From: Rhizobium indicum
GTDB taxonomy: Bacteria > Pseudomonadota > Alphaproteobacteria > Rhizobiales > Rhizobiaceae
NCBI RefSeq assembly: GCF_005862305.2
Contig: NZ_CP054021.1
Span: 3,699,501 to 3,763,500 of the forward strand
DNA length: 64,000 bases
Reading direction: 5' to 3'
Positions 44,427 through 54,105 of this stretch are shown piece by piece. The position numbers were made by a program, and so were the translations under genes. The notes beneath the pieces are model-generated. The model had not been told where the DNA came from. It did not search any database and worked only from the letters and a program-made list of their open reading frames with translations. Each line of letters begins with the position of its first letter. Within the stretch, counting starts at the first letter, position 1.

Positions 44427-45617
44427 ATGACGTCCAGAAGTAAGCGCTGGGCCCTGATGGGCGCCGGCATAGGCCTTGTTGCGTCCATTTCCGGCGCTGC
44501 ATTGTTTTTCGAATTGCCGATGAGCACGACCGCTACGGCTGCTTCCGCCCCCGCGCAGGCTCCCGCAGTGCCGGTGACGGTTGCCGTCGTCGCGGCGCGC
44601 GACGTGACGGCCTGGGAAAGTTTCTCCGGCCGTCTCGAAGCGGTCGACCGGGTGCAGGTGCGTTCCCGTGTCGCCGGCGCCATCCTTTCGGTGGCGTTCC
44701 GCGAAGGGGCGCTGGTCAAGCAGGGCGACCTGCTCTTCACCATCGACCCGGCTCCCTACCAGGCGAGCGTGGCGCAGGCGCAAGGCCAGGTCGCTTCGGC
44801 CGAAGCCAAGGTCAGCCTGGCGCAGACCGAACTCGATCGTGGCCGCAGGCTTTCCGACAACCGCACCATCTCCCAGAGCGATCTCGATCAGCGCCAGAGT
44901 TCGCTGGCTGAGGCTCAGGCGGGGCTGCGTTCGGCGCAGGCTGCCCTGCAGTCTGCGCAGCTCGATCTCGATTACACTCAAGTGCGGGCTCCGGTTTCCG
45001 GCCGCATCGGCAAGATCGAGGTGACTGCCGGTAACCTCGTCGCGGCCGGTTCGACCTCGCCGGCGCTGACGACGCTCGTTTCGGTCGATCCGATCTATGC
45101 GAGCTTCAATGCCAGCGAAGAGATGGTGACGCGGGCGCTCGCCCAGCTTCCGCAGACGGACAGCGCCCTGCCTCCCGTCGAGCAGATCCCGGTCGAAGTC
45201 GGCACGCTGACCGACAGCGGCACGCCGATCAAGGGCAAGCTGCAACTGATCGACAACGAGGTCGATGCATCAAGCGGCACGATCGGCGTTCGCGCCGTCT
45301 TCGATAATCCGGGCGGGCGTCTCATCCCCGGCCAGTTCGTGCGGGTGCGCATGGGCCAGCCGAAGGCCGAGAACAAGATCGTCATCAGTGACCGCGCCGT
45401 CGGCACGGACCAGGACAAGAAGTTCGTCTTCGTCGTCGATGGCGAGAACAAGGTCGCCTATCGGCAGGTCCAGCTCGGCACAGTGGCTGACGGTCAGCGG
45501 GTGGTCGAAGGCGGCCTGAACGTCGGCGAGAAGATCGTCGTCAACGGTCTGCAGCGCATCCGTCCAGGCGCAGTCGTCGCGCCTCAGATGGAAGAGAAGG
45601 TCGCGACCGCGCAGTAA
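44427..45617 (+). CDS. RND efflux periplasmic adaptor (MexE-like)
   Basis: 396-residue membrane fusion protein. The N-terminus KRWALMGAGIGLVASISGAALFF is a signal anchor or uncleaved signal; an Ala/Pro linker follows. Lipoyl halves: VQVRSRVAGAILSVAFREGALVKQGDLLFTID (about 75-105) and LDYTQVRAPVSGRIGKIEVTAGNLV (about 185-210), with an Ala/Gln/Glu-rich alpha-hairpin between. The C-terminus ends NGLQRIRPGAVVAPQ. The ATG has GGAGAG upstream. It couples the RND pump at 45737 to an outer-membrane channel that is not encoded in this window. Confidence 0.92.
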   Translation: MTSRSKRWALMGAGIGLVASISGAALFFELPMSTTATAASAPAQAPAVPVTVAVVAARDVTAWESFSGRLEAVDRVQVRSRVAGAILSVAFREGALVKQGDLLFTIDPAPYQASVAQAQGQVASAEAKVSLAQTELDRGRRLSDNRTISQSDLDQRQSSLAEAQAGLRSAQAALQSAQLDLDYTQVRAPVSGRIGKIEVTAGNLVAAGSTSPALTTLVSVDPIYASFNASEEMVTRALAQLPQTDSALPPVEQIPVEVGTLTDSGTPIKGKLQLIDNEVDASSGTIGVRAVFDNPGGRLIPGQFVRVRMGQPKAENKIVISDRAVGTDQDKKFVFVVDGENKVAYRQVQLGTVADGQRVVEGGLNVGEKIVVNGLQRIRPGAVVAPQMEEKVATAQ

Positions 45618-45671
45618 AGACTTTCGCCTTCCCCTGAGGGGGAGGGCCAATACTCGAAATGATACGACCCG

Positions 45672-45693
45672 CCGGCGGCTCCCAAACCGCCGG
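45672..45693 (+). other. Hairpin in the gap between adaptor and RND pump genes
   Basis: Ccggcgg-ctcccaaa-ccgccgg, 7-bp stem, in the 119-bp gap between the adaptor stop and the pump start. No U-tract; it may lower expression of the pump relative to the adaptor. Confidence 0.35.
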
Positions 45694-45736
45694 AGAGGGA
45701 CTTTGCATCCATGTTCACCCCGGAGAGGGCTTTGAT

Positions 45737-48700
45737 ATGAACATCTCCAGATTCTTTGTCGACCGCCCGGTCTTTGCCGGCGTTCTTTCGGTCCTCATCC
45801 TGGTTGCCGGCCTGATCGGCCTGCGCGCGCTGCCGATTTCCGAATATCCAGAGGTCGTACCGCCGTCGATCGTCGTGCGCGCTACCTATCCCGGCGCCAA
45901 CCCAAGCGTCATCGCCGAAACGGTGGCAACGCCGCTCGAAGAGCAGATCAACGGTGTCGAAGGCATGCTCTATATGGCCAGCCAGGCGACATCGGACGGC
46001 GTGCTCAACGTCACCGTTACCTTCAAGCTCGGCACCGACCCCGACAAGGCGCAGCAGCTCGTGCAGAACCGCGTTTCACAGGCCGAACCGCGCCTGCCGG
46101 CGGAAGTCCGTTCGCTCGGCATCACGACAGTCAAGAGCTCACCCAACTTCATCATGGTCGTCAACCTCGTCTCCGACGGGAACAATCACGACATCACCTA
46201 TCTTCGCAATTACGCGACCCTCAACGTCAAGGATCGGCTCGCCCGCATCGCAGGCGTCGGTCAGGTGCAGGTTTTCGGCGCCGGCGACTATTCCATGCGT
46301 GTCTGGATCGACCCGCAGAAGGCCGCCGAGCACAATCTTGCCGCCAGCGACATCAGCAGCGCGATCAGTTCCCAGAACATCCAGGCCGCCGCCGGTATCA
46401 TCGGCGCATCGCCGAGCCAGCCCGGTGTGGACCTGCAGCTCAACGTCAATGCCCAGGGCCGCCTGCGCACGCCCGAGGAGTTCGGCAACATCATCGTCAA
46501 GACGGGCGCCAATGGCGAGATCACCCGCCTTCGCGATGTCGCCCGCATCGAGCTCGGTGCTGCGGACTACACGCTGCGTTCGCTGCTCGACGGTAAGCCG
46601 GCCGTCGCCGTCGCCGTTCTTCAGGCGCCGGGTTCGAACGCGATCGAGATTGCGGACAATGTGAACGCGACCATGGATCAGTTGCAGCTCGCCATGCCTG
46701 AGGGCGTCAAATACGAGATCGTCTACGATACGACGAAATTCGTGCGGGCCTCGATCGAGAAGGTCATCGACACGCTGCTCGAAGCCATCGCGCTCGTCGT
46801 CCTCGTCGTCATCCTGTTCCTGCAGACGTGGCGCGCCTCGATCATCCCGCTGATCGCCGTTCCTGTCTCGATCATCGGCACTTTCGCGGTCATGTATGTC
46901 TTCGGCTTCTCGATCAACGCGCTCAGTCTGTTCGGACTGGTGCTTGCGATCGGTATCGTCGTCGACGACGCGATCGTGGTGGTCGAAAACGTCGAGCGCA
47001 ATATCGAGGAAGGCCTGTCGCCGCGGGCTGCCACCTACAAGGCGATGAGGGAAGTCTCCGGTCCGATCGTCGCGATCGCGCTGGTGCTCGTCGCGGTGTT
47101 CGTGCCGCTTGCTTTCATCTCCGGTCTGTCGGGTCAGTTCTACCGCCAGTTCGCGCTGACGATCGCGATTTCGACCGTGATCTCGGCCTTCAACTCGCTC
47201 ACGCTGTCTCCGGCGCTGGCAGCTCTTCTCCTGAAGAGCCATGATCAGCCGAAGGACTGGCTGACGCGGTTCATGGACGCTATCTTCGGCTGGTTCTTCC
47301 GCGGCTTCAATCGTGTCTTCGGAGCGGGCTCGAATGCCTACGGCAAGGGCGTTGGCGGGCTGTTGTCGCGCAAGAGCATCGTCATGGTGATCTACCTGGC
47401 GCTGGTCGGTGCGACCTACAGCCTGTTCAGCACGGTCCCCGGCGGCTTCGTGCCGTCGCAGGACAAGCAGTATCTGATCGGCTTCGCCCAGTTGCCGGAT
47501 GCCGCAAGCCTGGACCGCACGGAAGACGTCATCAAGCGCATGACCGACATCGCGCTGGCACAGCCGGGCGTTGCCAATGCGATTGCCTTTCCGGGCCTGT
47601 CGATCAACGGCTTCACCAACTCCTCGAATGCCGGCATCGTCTTCGTGACGCTGAAGGACTTCGAAGAGCGCAAGACGCCTGATCTCTCGGGCGGTGCAAT
47701 CGCCATGGCGCTGAACCAGAAGTTCGGCGTCATCCAGGATGCCTTCATCGCCATGTTCCCGCCGCCGCCGGTCAATGGTCTCGGCACGACGGGCGGTTTC
47801 AAGCTGCAGATCGAGGATCGTGCCGGCCTCGGCAACCAGGCGCTCGACGAGGCGACCAAGGCCGTGCTTGCAAAAGCCTACCAGGCGCCTGAGCTCGCCG
47901 GGCTGTTCTCCAGCTTCCAGATCAACGTGCCGCAGCTCTATGCCGATCTCGACCGTGCCAAGGCCGAGCAGCTCGGGGTTTCCGTCACCGACGTCTTCCA
48001 GACGCTGCAGATCTATCTCGGTTCGCTCTACGTGAACGACTTCAACGCCTTCGGCCGCACCTACAGCGTCCGTGTGCAGGCCGATGCGAAATTCCGCGCC
48101 CAGCCGGAAGATATCGGCCAGTTGAAGGTCCGGTCGGCATCGGGTGAGATGATCCCGCTTTCTGCCCTCTTGAAGGTGGAACCGAGCACCGGTCCGGAAC
48201 GCGCGAACCGCTACAACGGCTTCCTTGCCGCCGATATCAACGGCGGTCCGGCACCGGGCTTCTCGTCGGGTCAGGCGCAGGCGGCAATCGAGAAGATCCT
48301 TCACGAGACCCTGCCTGCGGGCATCGACTTCGAATGGACGGATCTGACCTATCAGCAGATCCTGGCCGGCAATTCGAGCATCGTCGTCTTCCCCCTGGCA
48401 CTGTTGCTCGTCTTCCTGGTGCTGGCCGCCCAGTATGAAAGCCTGACGCTGCCGCTTGCGATCATCATGATCGTGCCGATGGGCGTGCTGGCCGCGCTGA
48501 CCGGCGTCTGGCTCACCGGTGGAGACAACAACATCTTCACCCAGATCGGTCTTGTGGTGCTTGTCGGTCTATCGGCGAAGAACGCGATCCTTATCGTGGA
48601 ATTCGCCCGCGAACTGGAGTTCGAGGGAAGAACGCCGCGGGAGGCCGCGATCGAGGCCAGCCGCCTTCGCCTTCGCCCGATCCTCATGACCTCCCTCGCC

Positions 48701-48937
48701 TTCATCATGGGCGTCGTGCCGCTCGTCGTCTCCACAGGCGCCGGCGCGGAAATGCGTGCGGCCATGGGTGTCGCGGTCTTCTCGGGCATGATCGGCGTGA
48801 CCTTCTTCGGCATCTTCATGACGCCGGTGTTCTATGTGCTGCTGCGGCGGCTGACGGGCAACCGTCCGCTCATCCAGCACAAGCCGGACGAACACAAGGA
48901 AGAAGAGGCGGAGGTCATCCGGCTCGCGGCGGAATAA
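45737..48937 (+). CDS. RND multidrug efflux pump, inner-membrane transporter (MexF-like)
   Basis: 1066-residue HAE1-type RND transporter. The start MNISRFFVDRPVFAGV, preceded by GGAGAGGG, is the family's usual N-terminus; upstream in-frame Met codons lie in the leader. Conserved features are EEQINGVEGMLYM, the proton-relay Asp pair in LAIGIVVDDAIVVVENVERN (about 400-420), FNSLTLSPALAALLLK and SAKNAILIVEFARELE in the second half. Closest in pattern to the MexF/BpeF branch. Forms a regulated operon with the pseudo-hydrolase and the adaptor; a strong terminator follows. Confidence 0.94.
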   Translation: MNISRFFVDRPVFAGVLSVLILVAGLIGLRALPISEYPEVVPPSIVVRATYPGANPSVIAETVATPLEEQINGVEGMLYMASQATSDGVLNVTVTFKLGTDPDKAQQLVQNRVSQAEPRLPAEVRSLGITTVKSSPNFIMVVNLVSDGNNHDITYLRNYATLNVKDRLARIAGVGQVQVFGAGDYSMRVWIDPQKAAEHNLAASDISSAISSQNIQAAAGIIGASPSQPGVDLQLNVNAQGRLRTPEEFGNIIVKTGANGEITRLRDVARIELGAADYTLRSLLDGKPAVAVAVLQAPGSNAIEIADNVNATMDQLQLAMPEGVKYEIVYDTTKFVRASIEKVIDTLLEAIALVVLVVILFLQTWRASIIPLIAVPVSIIGTFAVMYVFGFSINALSLFGLVLAIGIVVDDAIVVVENVERNIEEGLSPRAATYKAMREVSGPIVAIALVLVAVFVPLAFISGLSGQFYRQFALTIAISTVISAFNSLTLSPALAALLLKSHDQPKDWLTRFMDAIFGWFFRGFNRVFGAGSNAYGKGVGGLLSRKSIVMVIYLALVGATYSLFSTVPGGFVPSQDKQYLIGFAQLPDAASLDRTEDVIKRMTDIALAQPGVANAIAFPGLSINGFTNSSNAGIVFVTLKDFEERKTPDLSGGAIAMALNQKFGVIQDAFIAMFPPPPVNGLGTTGGFKLQIEDRAGLGNQALDEATKAVLAKAYQAPELAGLFSSFQINVPQLYADLDRAKAEQLGVSVTDVFQTLQIYLGSLYVNDFNAFGRTYSVRVQADAKFRAQPEDIGQLKVRSASGEMIPLSALLKVEPSTGPERANRYNGFLAADINGGPAPGFSSGQAQAAIEKILHETLPAGIDFEWTDLTYQQILAGNSSIVVFPLALLLVFLVLAAQYESLTLPLAIIMIVPMGVLAALTGVWLTGGDNNIFTQIGLVVLVGLSAKNAILIVEFARELEFEGRTPREAAIEASRLRLRPILMTSLAFIMGVVPLVVSTGAGAEMRAAMGVAVFSGMIGVTFFGIFMTPVFYVLLRRLTGNRPLIQHKPDEHKEEEAEVIRLAAE

Positions 48938-48968
48938 ACGGAATTCAACCTTCCTTTGTCGAGTAAAT

Positions 48969-48994
48969 CGGGCGGGAACTTCGGTTCTCGCCCG
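48969..48994 (+). terminator. Strong terminator after the RND operon
   Basis: Cgggcgggaac-ttcg-gttctcgcccg: an 11-bp stem (one G-T wobble) capped by a C(UUCG)G tetraloop, followed by tatcgtttt. It lies 31 bp after the pump stop codon. Confidence 0.85.
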
Positions 48995-49098
48995 TATCGT
49001 TTTCAGGGTGTTCCACAAAAATGCGTTACGTCGGTCAAAACGGTTTGCAACGATGGGCGGGGGGACTATCAAAGACGGACAAGAGTTGGGAGGACTGA

Positions 49099-50010
49099 AT
49101 GACGAGTTCGAGAGAAGGTCATGACGGCAGGCGGATCGCCTTTCTCGGCACCGGCCTGATGGGCGCGCCGATGGCTCGCCGGCTGCTTGGCGCGGGCTTT
49201 GCCGTCACCGTCTGGAATCGCGATGCCGGCAAGGCCGAGGCGCTTGCGGGAGACGGCGCGATCTGCGCTAAAACACCGGTGGATGCCGTTTCGGGTGCCG
49301 ACGTCGTCATCACTATGCTCACCAACGCCGAGGCGGTGAAGGACGTGTTGTTCGACCGCGGAGCGGCCGATGCGATGACGCCTGGCACAACCGTCATCGA
49401 CATGAGTTCGATCGCCCCGCATTTCGCCCGCGACCATTCGGCGAGGCTTGCCGACCGCGACATCCATCATGTCGATGCGCCGGTATCAGGCGGTGTCGTC
49501 GGGGCGGCAGCGGGTACGCTTGCGATCATGGCGGGCGGTGACAAGGACGTGGTCGACGGGCTTGCAGATGTCTTTGCGCCGATGGGGCGCGTGACCCGCG
49601 TCGGTCCAAGCGGGGCGGGCCAGCTCGCCAAGCTTGCCAACCAGCAGATCGTTGCGGTGACGATCGGCGCCGTCGCCGAAGCGATGATGCTGATCGAAGC
49701 GGGCGGCGGCTCGCAGGCGGCCTTCCGGGACGCCATTCGCGGCGGCTTTGCAGAGAGCCGTATCCTTGAACTGCACGGCAAGCGCATGGTCGAGCGGCAG
49801 TTTACGCCAGGCGGTTCGTCCAGCAACCAGTTGAAGGATCTGAACGCCGCCATGGAGACAGCCAATACCCTGTCGTTGACACTGCCGCTGACTGCGGCGG
49901 TGCATGCCGAATTCAGCGAATTCGTCGCCAATGGCAATGGCGAAAAGGATCATAGCGGCCTGCTCCTCCATCTCGAAGAGAAGAATGCCCGGCCGGGAGG
50001 AAAGAAGTGA
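49099..50010 (+). CDS. Beta-hydroxyacid dehydrogenase (3-hydroxyisobutyrate dehydrogenase/GlxR family)
   Basis: 303-residue NAD(P)-dependent dehydrogenase. Rossmann loop FLGTGLMGAPMARRL (residues 14-28), substrate loop DAPVSGGVVGA (about 131-141), catalytic Lys in GAGQLAKLANQ (about 172-182). It resembles GlxR at 13328 and other family members; specificity cannot be read. The stop overlaps the xylonate dehydratase start by 4 bp, so it probably oxidises or reduces a sugar-acid intermediate in the same pathway. Start ATG is preceded by GGGAGGAC. Confidence 0.85.
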   Translation: MTSSREGHDGRRIAFLGTGLMGAPMARRLLGAGFAVTVWNRDAGKAEALAGDGAICAKTPVDAVSGADVVITMLTNAEAVKDVLFDRGAADAMTPGTTVIDMSSIAPHFARDHSARLADRDIHHVDAPVSGGVVGAAAGTLAIMAGGDKDVVDGLADVFAPMGRVTRVGPSGAGQLAKLANQQIVAVTIGAVAEAMMLIEAGGGSQAAFRDAIRGGFAESRILELHGKRMVERQFTPGGSSSNQLKDLNAAMETANTLSLTLPLTAAVHAEFSEFVANGNGEKDHSGLLLHLEEKNARPGGKK

Positions 50011-51791
50011 CGGACAACCATTCGCCGAAGCGGCGCCTGCGTTCGCAGGACTGGTTCGACAATCCCGATCATATCGACATGGCAGCGCTCTATCTCGAGC
50101 GCTTCATGAATTACGGCATCACGCCGGAAGAGCTGCGCTCCGGCAAGCCGATCATCGGAATTGCCCAGAGCGGCAGCGATCTTACGCCCTGCAACAGGGT
50201 GCATGTCGAGCTTGCCAAGCGCGTGCGGGACGGCATTCGCGATGCCGGCGGCATTCCGATCGAGTTTCCGACACATCCGATCTTCGAGAATTGCAAACGC
50301 CCGACAGCCGCACTCGACCGCAATCTCGCCTATCTCGGCCTCGTCGAAATCCTCTACGGCTATCCACTTGACGGCGTCGTGCTGACCACCGGCTGCGACA
50401 AGACCACGCCTTCGGCGATCATGGCGGCTTCGACGGTCGATATCCCGGCGATCGTGCTCTCCGGCGGCCCGATGCTCGACGGCTGGCACGAGGGGGAGCT
50501 GGCGGGCTCCGGCACGGTGATCTGGCGGATGCGGCGGAAATATGCAGCAGGCGAGATCGATCGGGAGGAATTCCTGCAGGCGGCGCTCGATTCTGCGCCT
50601 TCCGTCGGCCACTGCAATACGATGGGCACCGCTTCGACGATGAATGCGCTGGCCGAGGCACTCGGCCTTTCGCTGACCGGCTGTGGCGCCATTCCGGCCG
50701 CTTACCGCGAACGCGGCCAGATGGCCTACCGCACCGGGCGACGCGCCGTCGAAATCGTGTTCGAGGATCTGAAGCCGTCGGATATCCTGACGCGCGAGGC
50801 TTTCCTGAATGCGATCCGCACCAATTCGGCGATCGGCGGCTCGACCAACGCGCAGCCGCATCTGGCCGCGATGGCGAAGCACGCTGGCGTCGAACTCTAT
50901 CCCGACGACTGGCAGGTGCATGGCTTCGATATCCCGCTGCTGGCCAATGTCCAGCCGGCGGGCGCCTATCTCGGCGAGCGCTTTCATCGTGCCGGCGGCA
51001 CGCCGGCGATCATGTGGGAACTGCTGCAGGCCGGAAAGCTCGACGGCAACTGTCGCACGGTGACGGGCAGGACGATGGCCGAGAACCTAGAGGGCAAGGA
51101 AGCGCGCGACCGCGAGGTTATCAAGCCGTTCGCCGAGCCGCTGAAAGAGCGGGCGGGCTTCCTCGTTCTCAAAGGCAATCTCTTCGATTTCGCGATCATG
51201 AAGATGAGCGTGGTCTCGGAGGATTTTCGCCGGCGCTACCTTGAGGAACCCGGGCACGAAGGTGTCTTCGAGGGCAAAGCGGTGGTTTTCGACGGTTCCG
51301 AGGACTATCACAAGCGCATCAACGATCCCGAACTCGGTATCGACGAAAATACCATCCTCGCCATCCGCGGCGCCGGGCCGATCGGCTGGCCGGGTTCGGC
51401 TGAGGTCGTCAACATGCAGCCGCCGGATCATCTCCTGAAGCGCGGCATCCGCAGCCTGCCGACGATCGGCGACGGCCGCCAGTCGGGCACGGCGGACAGT
51501 CCCTCGATCCTCAATGCCTCGCCGGAAAGTGCCGCCGGAGGCGGCCTCGCCTGGCTTCGTACCGGCGATATCATCCGCATCGACTTCAACCACGGGCGCT
51601 GCGACATGCTGGTCGAGGACGCCGAGATCGAACGGCGCAAGGGCGACGGCATCCCGCCAGTGCCGGCGGATGCGACGCCATGGCAGCAGATCTACCGCCG
51701 CTCGGTGACGCAATTGTCGGACGGAGCGGTGCTGGAGGGAGCGGCGGAATTCCGCCAGATCGCAAAAACCCCGCCGCGGCACAACCACTGA
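50007..51791 (+). CDS. D-xylonate (sugar-acid) dehydratase of the IlvD/Edd family
   Basis: 594-residue cytoplasmic [2Fe-2S] dehydratase, the same length as Caulobacter XylD (about 595) and very close to it in pattern (RLRSQDWFDNPDHIDM, MNYGITPEELRSGKPIIGIAQ, C-terminal PRHNH). The cluster ligands are Cys62, Cys130 and Cys203 (TPCNR, TGCDK, GHCNT). A GSTNAQPH stretch is conserved in the active site. It removes water from D-xylonate or a related pentonate (L-arabonate, D-fuconate) to give 2-keto-3-deoxy acids, feeding the Weimberg or Dahms-type routes. Downstream enzymes are not adjacent. Cotranslated with the dehydrogenase upstream. Confidence 0.9.
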   Translation: MTDNHSPKRRLRSQDWFDNPDHIDMAALYLERFMNYGITPEELRSGKPIIGIAQSGSDLTPCNRVHVELAKRVRDGIRDAGGIPIEFPTHPIFENCKRPTAALDRNLAYLGLVEILYGYPLDGVVLTTGCDKTTPSAIMAASTVDIPAIVLSGGPMLDGWHEGELAGSGTVIWRMRRKYAAGEIDREEFLQAALDSAPSVGHCNTMGTASTMNALAEALGLSLTGCGAIPAAYRERGQMAYRTGRRAVEIVFEDLKPSDILTREAFLNAIRTNSAIGGSTNAQPHLAAMAKHAGVELYPDDWQVHGFDIPLLANVQPAGAYLGERFHRAGGTPAIMWELLQAGKLDGNCRTVTGRTMAENLEGKEARDREVIKPFAEPLKERAGFLVLKGNLFDFAIMKMSVVSEDFRRRYLEEPGHEGVFEGKAVVFDGSEDYHKRINDPELGIDENTILAIRGAGPIGWPGSAEVVNMQPPDHLLKRGIRSLPTIGDGRQSGTADSPSILNASPESAAGGGLAWLRTGDIIRIDFNHGRCDMLVEDAEIERRKGDGIPPVPADATPWQQIYRRSVTQLSDGAVLEGAAEFRQIAKTPPRHNH

Positions 51792-51922
51792 TCTTGAAGG
51801 TGCTGCAGACTGCAAGTCCTTTGATCCAAAAGGGGAAAGTCGTAACGAACAGTTCACCTAGTCATTAGTTCGGTCGTCAGGACAAGGCTTCATTAATGCC
51901 GGCTTGAGACCATATTGCCGTA

Positions 51923-53746
51923 ATGCAAGCTTCTAAGGCTGGGACCGCGTTGCCAGAGAAAAAAGCCACACGATCCGAACACGAGTTTCAGGATCTTCTG
52001 CGTCGGCTCGAACTCGCTCTCGATGCATCCCGGATCGGTGTCTGGGAGCACAGCATCGAGCAGGACGGGATCTTGTGGGATGCGCAGATGCATCGTCTCT
52101 ACGAGACCGGCGAAACCTGCCGGCTGGTGCCGGCATCGCTTTGGTCGAATGCCATCCATCCCGATGATCGCGAGCGGGCCGAACGCGACTTCGAGCAGGC
52201 GATAACGACACGCGGCGCCTATAATTCACAATTTCGGATCGTGCTGCCGAGCGGTGAAATCCGCCATTTGCGTTCGCGCGCGCATTTCTATGTCGATGCG
52301 GAGGGTCTGCCCTCCTTCATCGGCGCCGAATGGGATGTGACGGCCGACGTCCTGCTCAACGCGGAACTCGCGCGGCAAAAGGTGGTGGCCGAGGCGAGGG
52401 CGCTGGCGCTGGAAGAAAGCAATGCTCGCATCGAGCATGTCGCCGATCATGACTATCTCACCGGCTTGCCGAACCGGCGCCTTCTCGACAAGCGGCTGGC
52501 GGAGTTGCCGGCCGACAAGAGCATCACGACGCTTGGCGTGCTGCATCTCGACCTCGACCAGTTCAAGCAGATCAACGACAGCCACGGTCATGCGGCAGGC
52601 GACGCCGTTCTCAGGGCCGCAGCACTTCGAATCACCGCCGCCATTCCTGCAAATGGCGTGGTCGCCCGCGTCGGTGGCGATGAATTCGTCATCGTGCTGG
52701 TCAATTTCACCGATCTCACTGAGCTGAAGCTGATCACCGAAGACCTCCAGCGTCGGCTGCGGAAGAAGATCCGCTTCGGCCAGGAGATGCTGCAATCCGG
52801 CGCCTCGATCGGCGTTTCCTGGAGCGGCGATCGGCGGGCGCGCAACCTGCTTGCCGAATCCGATTTGGCGCTTTACCAGGCCAAGAAGCTCGGGCGCAGC
52901 CGTGTCGAATTCTTCACGCGGCAATTGCAGGAGGATCTGCGCTCCAAGCGTCGCCTCGCCGAAGAGCTGAAGCTCGGGCTGGAGCGCGGTGAGATACTTC
53001 CCTATTATCAGGTGCAGCTCGACGCCCGGACCCGGGAGGTCATCGGCTTCGAGGCGCTGGCGCGCTGGAAACACCCCGAAAAGGGCGTGCTTGCTCCGGG
53101 GGTATTCCTGAAGATCGCCGACGAGCACGGGCTTGCGGCGGAGATCGACGCGGCGATCCTCAAAAGCGTTCTCGAAGACCGGTTGTTCTGGCTGTTGCGC
53201 GGCCTTGCGGTTCCGCGCATCGCCGTCAATATCTCGGCGTCCCGCCTTGCCGATCCGGCGTTGCTCGACAAGCTGAGGAAACTCGATATCCCGCCCGGCG
53301 CGATCGTCTTCGAACTGGTTGAGACGATTTTCCTCGACGACAGCGACGAAAAACTGCTCGATCATATCGGCGATATCAAACAGATGGGCATCGACATCGA
53401 GATCGACGACTTCGGATCGGGCCATGCTTCGCTCATCGGTCTCGTCAAGCTGCGGCCGAAGCGGCTGAAGATCGACCGGCAGCTCGTCACCGAGGTCGTC
53501 AGCTCCGCCGAGCAGCGGCGCGTGGTGGGGTCGATCGTGGAAATCGCCAAGGCACTCGATGTCGAGGTGATCGCCGAGGGCATCGAGACCGAGGCGCATG
53601 CCGTCGTGCTGGCGCAGCTCGGCTGCGACGGTCTGCAGGGTTATGCGTTCGGTTATCCCGCACCGGCGGCCGAGACAGAGCGTCTTTTCTCATCGCCGAC
53701 GAGCCGAATCGAAAAGCAGAAGACCGCGATGCTGAACGGCCGGTGA
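51923..53746 (+). CDS. PAS-GGDEF-EAL cyclic-di-GMP signalling protein
   Basis: 607-residue soluble three-domain protein. A PAS_3-like domain lies at residues 25-145 (LELALDASRIGVWEH, IHPDDRERAERDF). The GGDEF diguanylate cyclase half has an intact RVGGDEF (251-255) but no RxxD inhibitory site just before it. The EAL phosphodiesterase half has EAL (377-379), DDFGSG (495-500), KIDRQLV and EGIETEAH, so its metal ligands appear intact. Either activity, or both, could dominate, controlled by the PAS domain. No membrane segments, so it senses a cytoplasmic signal. Monocistronic; an AT-rich 359-bp gap follows. Confidence 0.92.
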   Translation: MQASKAGTALPEKKATRSEHEFQDLLRRLELALDASRIGVWEHSIEQDGILWDAQMHRLYETGETCRLVPASLWSNAIHPDDRERAERDFEQAITTRGAYNSQFRIVLPSGEIRHLRSRAHFYVDAEGLPSFIGAEWDVTADVLLNAELARQKVVAEARALALEESNARIEHVADHDYLTGLPNRRLLDKRLAELPADKSITTLGVLHLDLDQFKQINDSHGHAAGDAVLRAAALRITAAIPANGVVARVGGDEFVIVLVNFTDLTELKLITEDLQRRLRKKIRFGQEMLQSGASIGVSWSGDRRARNLLAESDLALYQAKKLGRSRVEFFTRQLQEDLRSKRRLAEELKLGLERGEILPYYQVQLDARTREVIGFEALARWKHPEKGVLAPGVFLKIADEHGLAAEIDAAILKSVLEDRLFWLLRGLAVPRIAVNISASRLADPALLDKLRKLDIPPGAIVFELVETIFLDDSDEKLLDHIGDIKQMGIDIEIDDFGSGHASLIGLVKLRPKRLKIDRQLVTEVVSSAEQRRVVGSIVEIAKALDVEVIAEGIETEAHAVVLAQLGCDGLQGYAFGYPAPAAETERLFSSPTSRIEKQKTAMLNGR

Positions 53747-54105
53747 TCCTTCCGCGGGCGACGGTCGTCGCTCCCGGTTTTTTGCCGCGTTGCGGAGGTG
53801 ATTTCGGACGAATGCTTCTCTCGTCTTTCAAATTGGCAGGCGGTATCTTTTCGACGCGGCTTTTTATTCGCACCGGCTGGAAGATAATTGAGGCGCAAGT
53901 AATTTTCTTGAGCTTGCAACGGCATTGTTTCATGGTAATGCGGAAACGAAGGCTTTCTGTATTGCATCGAAAAATGATTATACGCGTCGTCAAGTCGATG
54001 AGCGCGGCTCTCCATCGTTCGCAGGTGCAATCGGGGGCTGGGGCCTGACAATTGCTTTGCCGTTGCCGGGATGGACTTGCGGGACATTCAATCTGGGAAA
54101 GTTGC
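53747..54105. other. Non-coding gap without recognised features
   Basis: 359 bp between the PAS-GGDEF-EAL gene and the GNAT gene. Lower GC than its surroundings, with several short AT-rich runs. Short open frames on both strands look like noise. No hairpin, repeat or RNA gene could be recognised; it presumably holds the GNAT promoter. Confidence 0.5.

Noticed and set aside
46139..48304. 721-codon open frame on the minus strand inside the RND pump gene
   Set aside because: Shadow of GC-rich codons of a gene with clear RND motifs; the composition (many Asp, Arg, His) is typical of antisense frames here.
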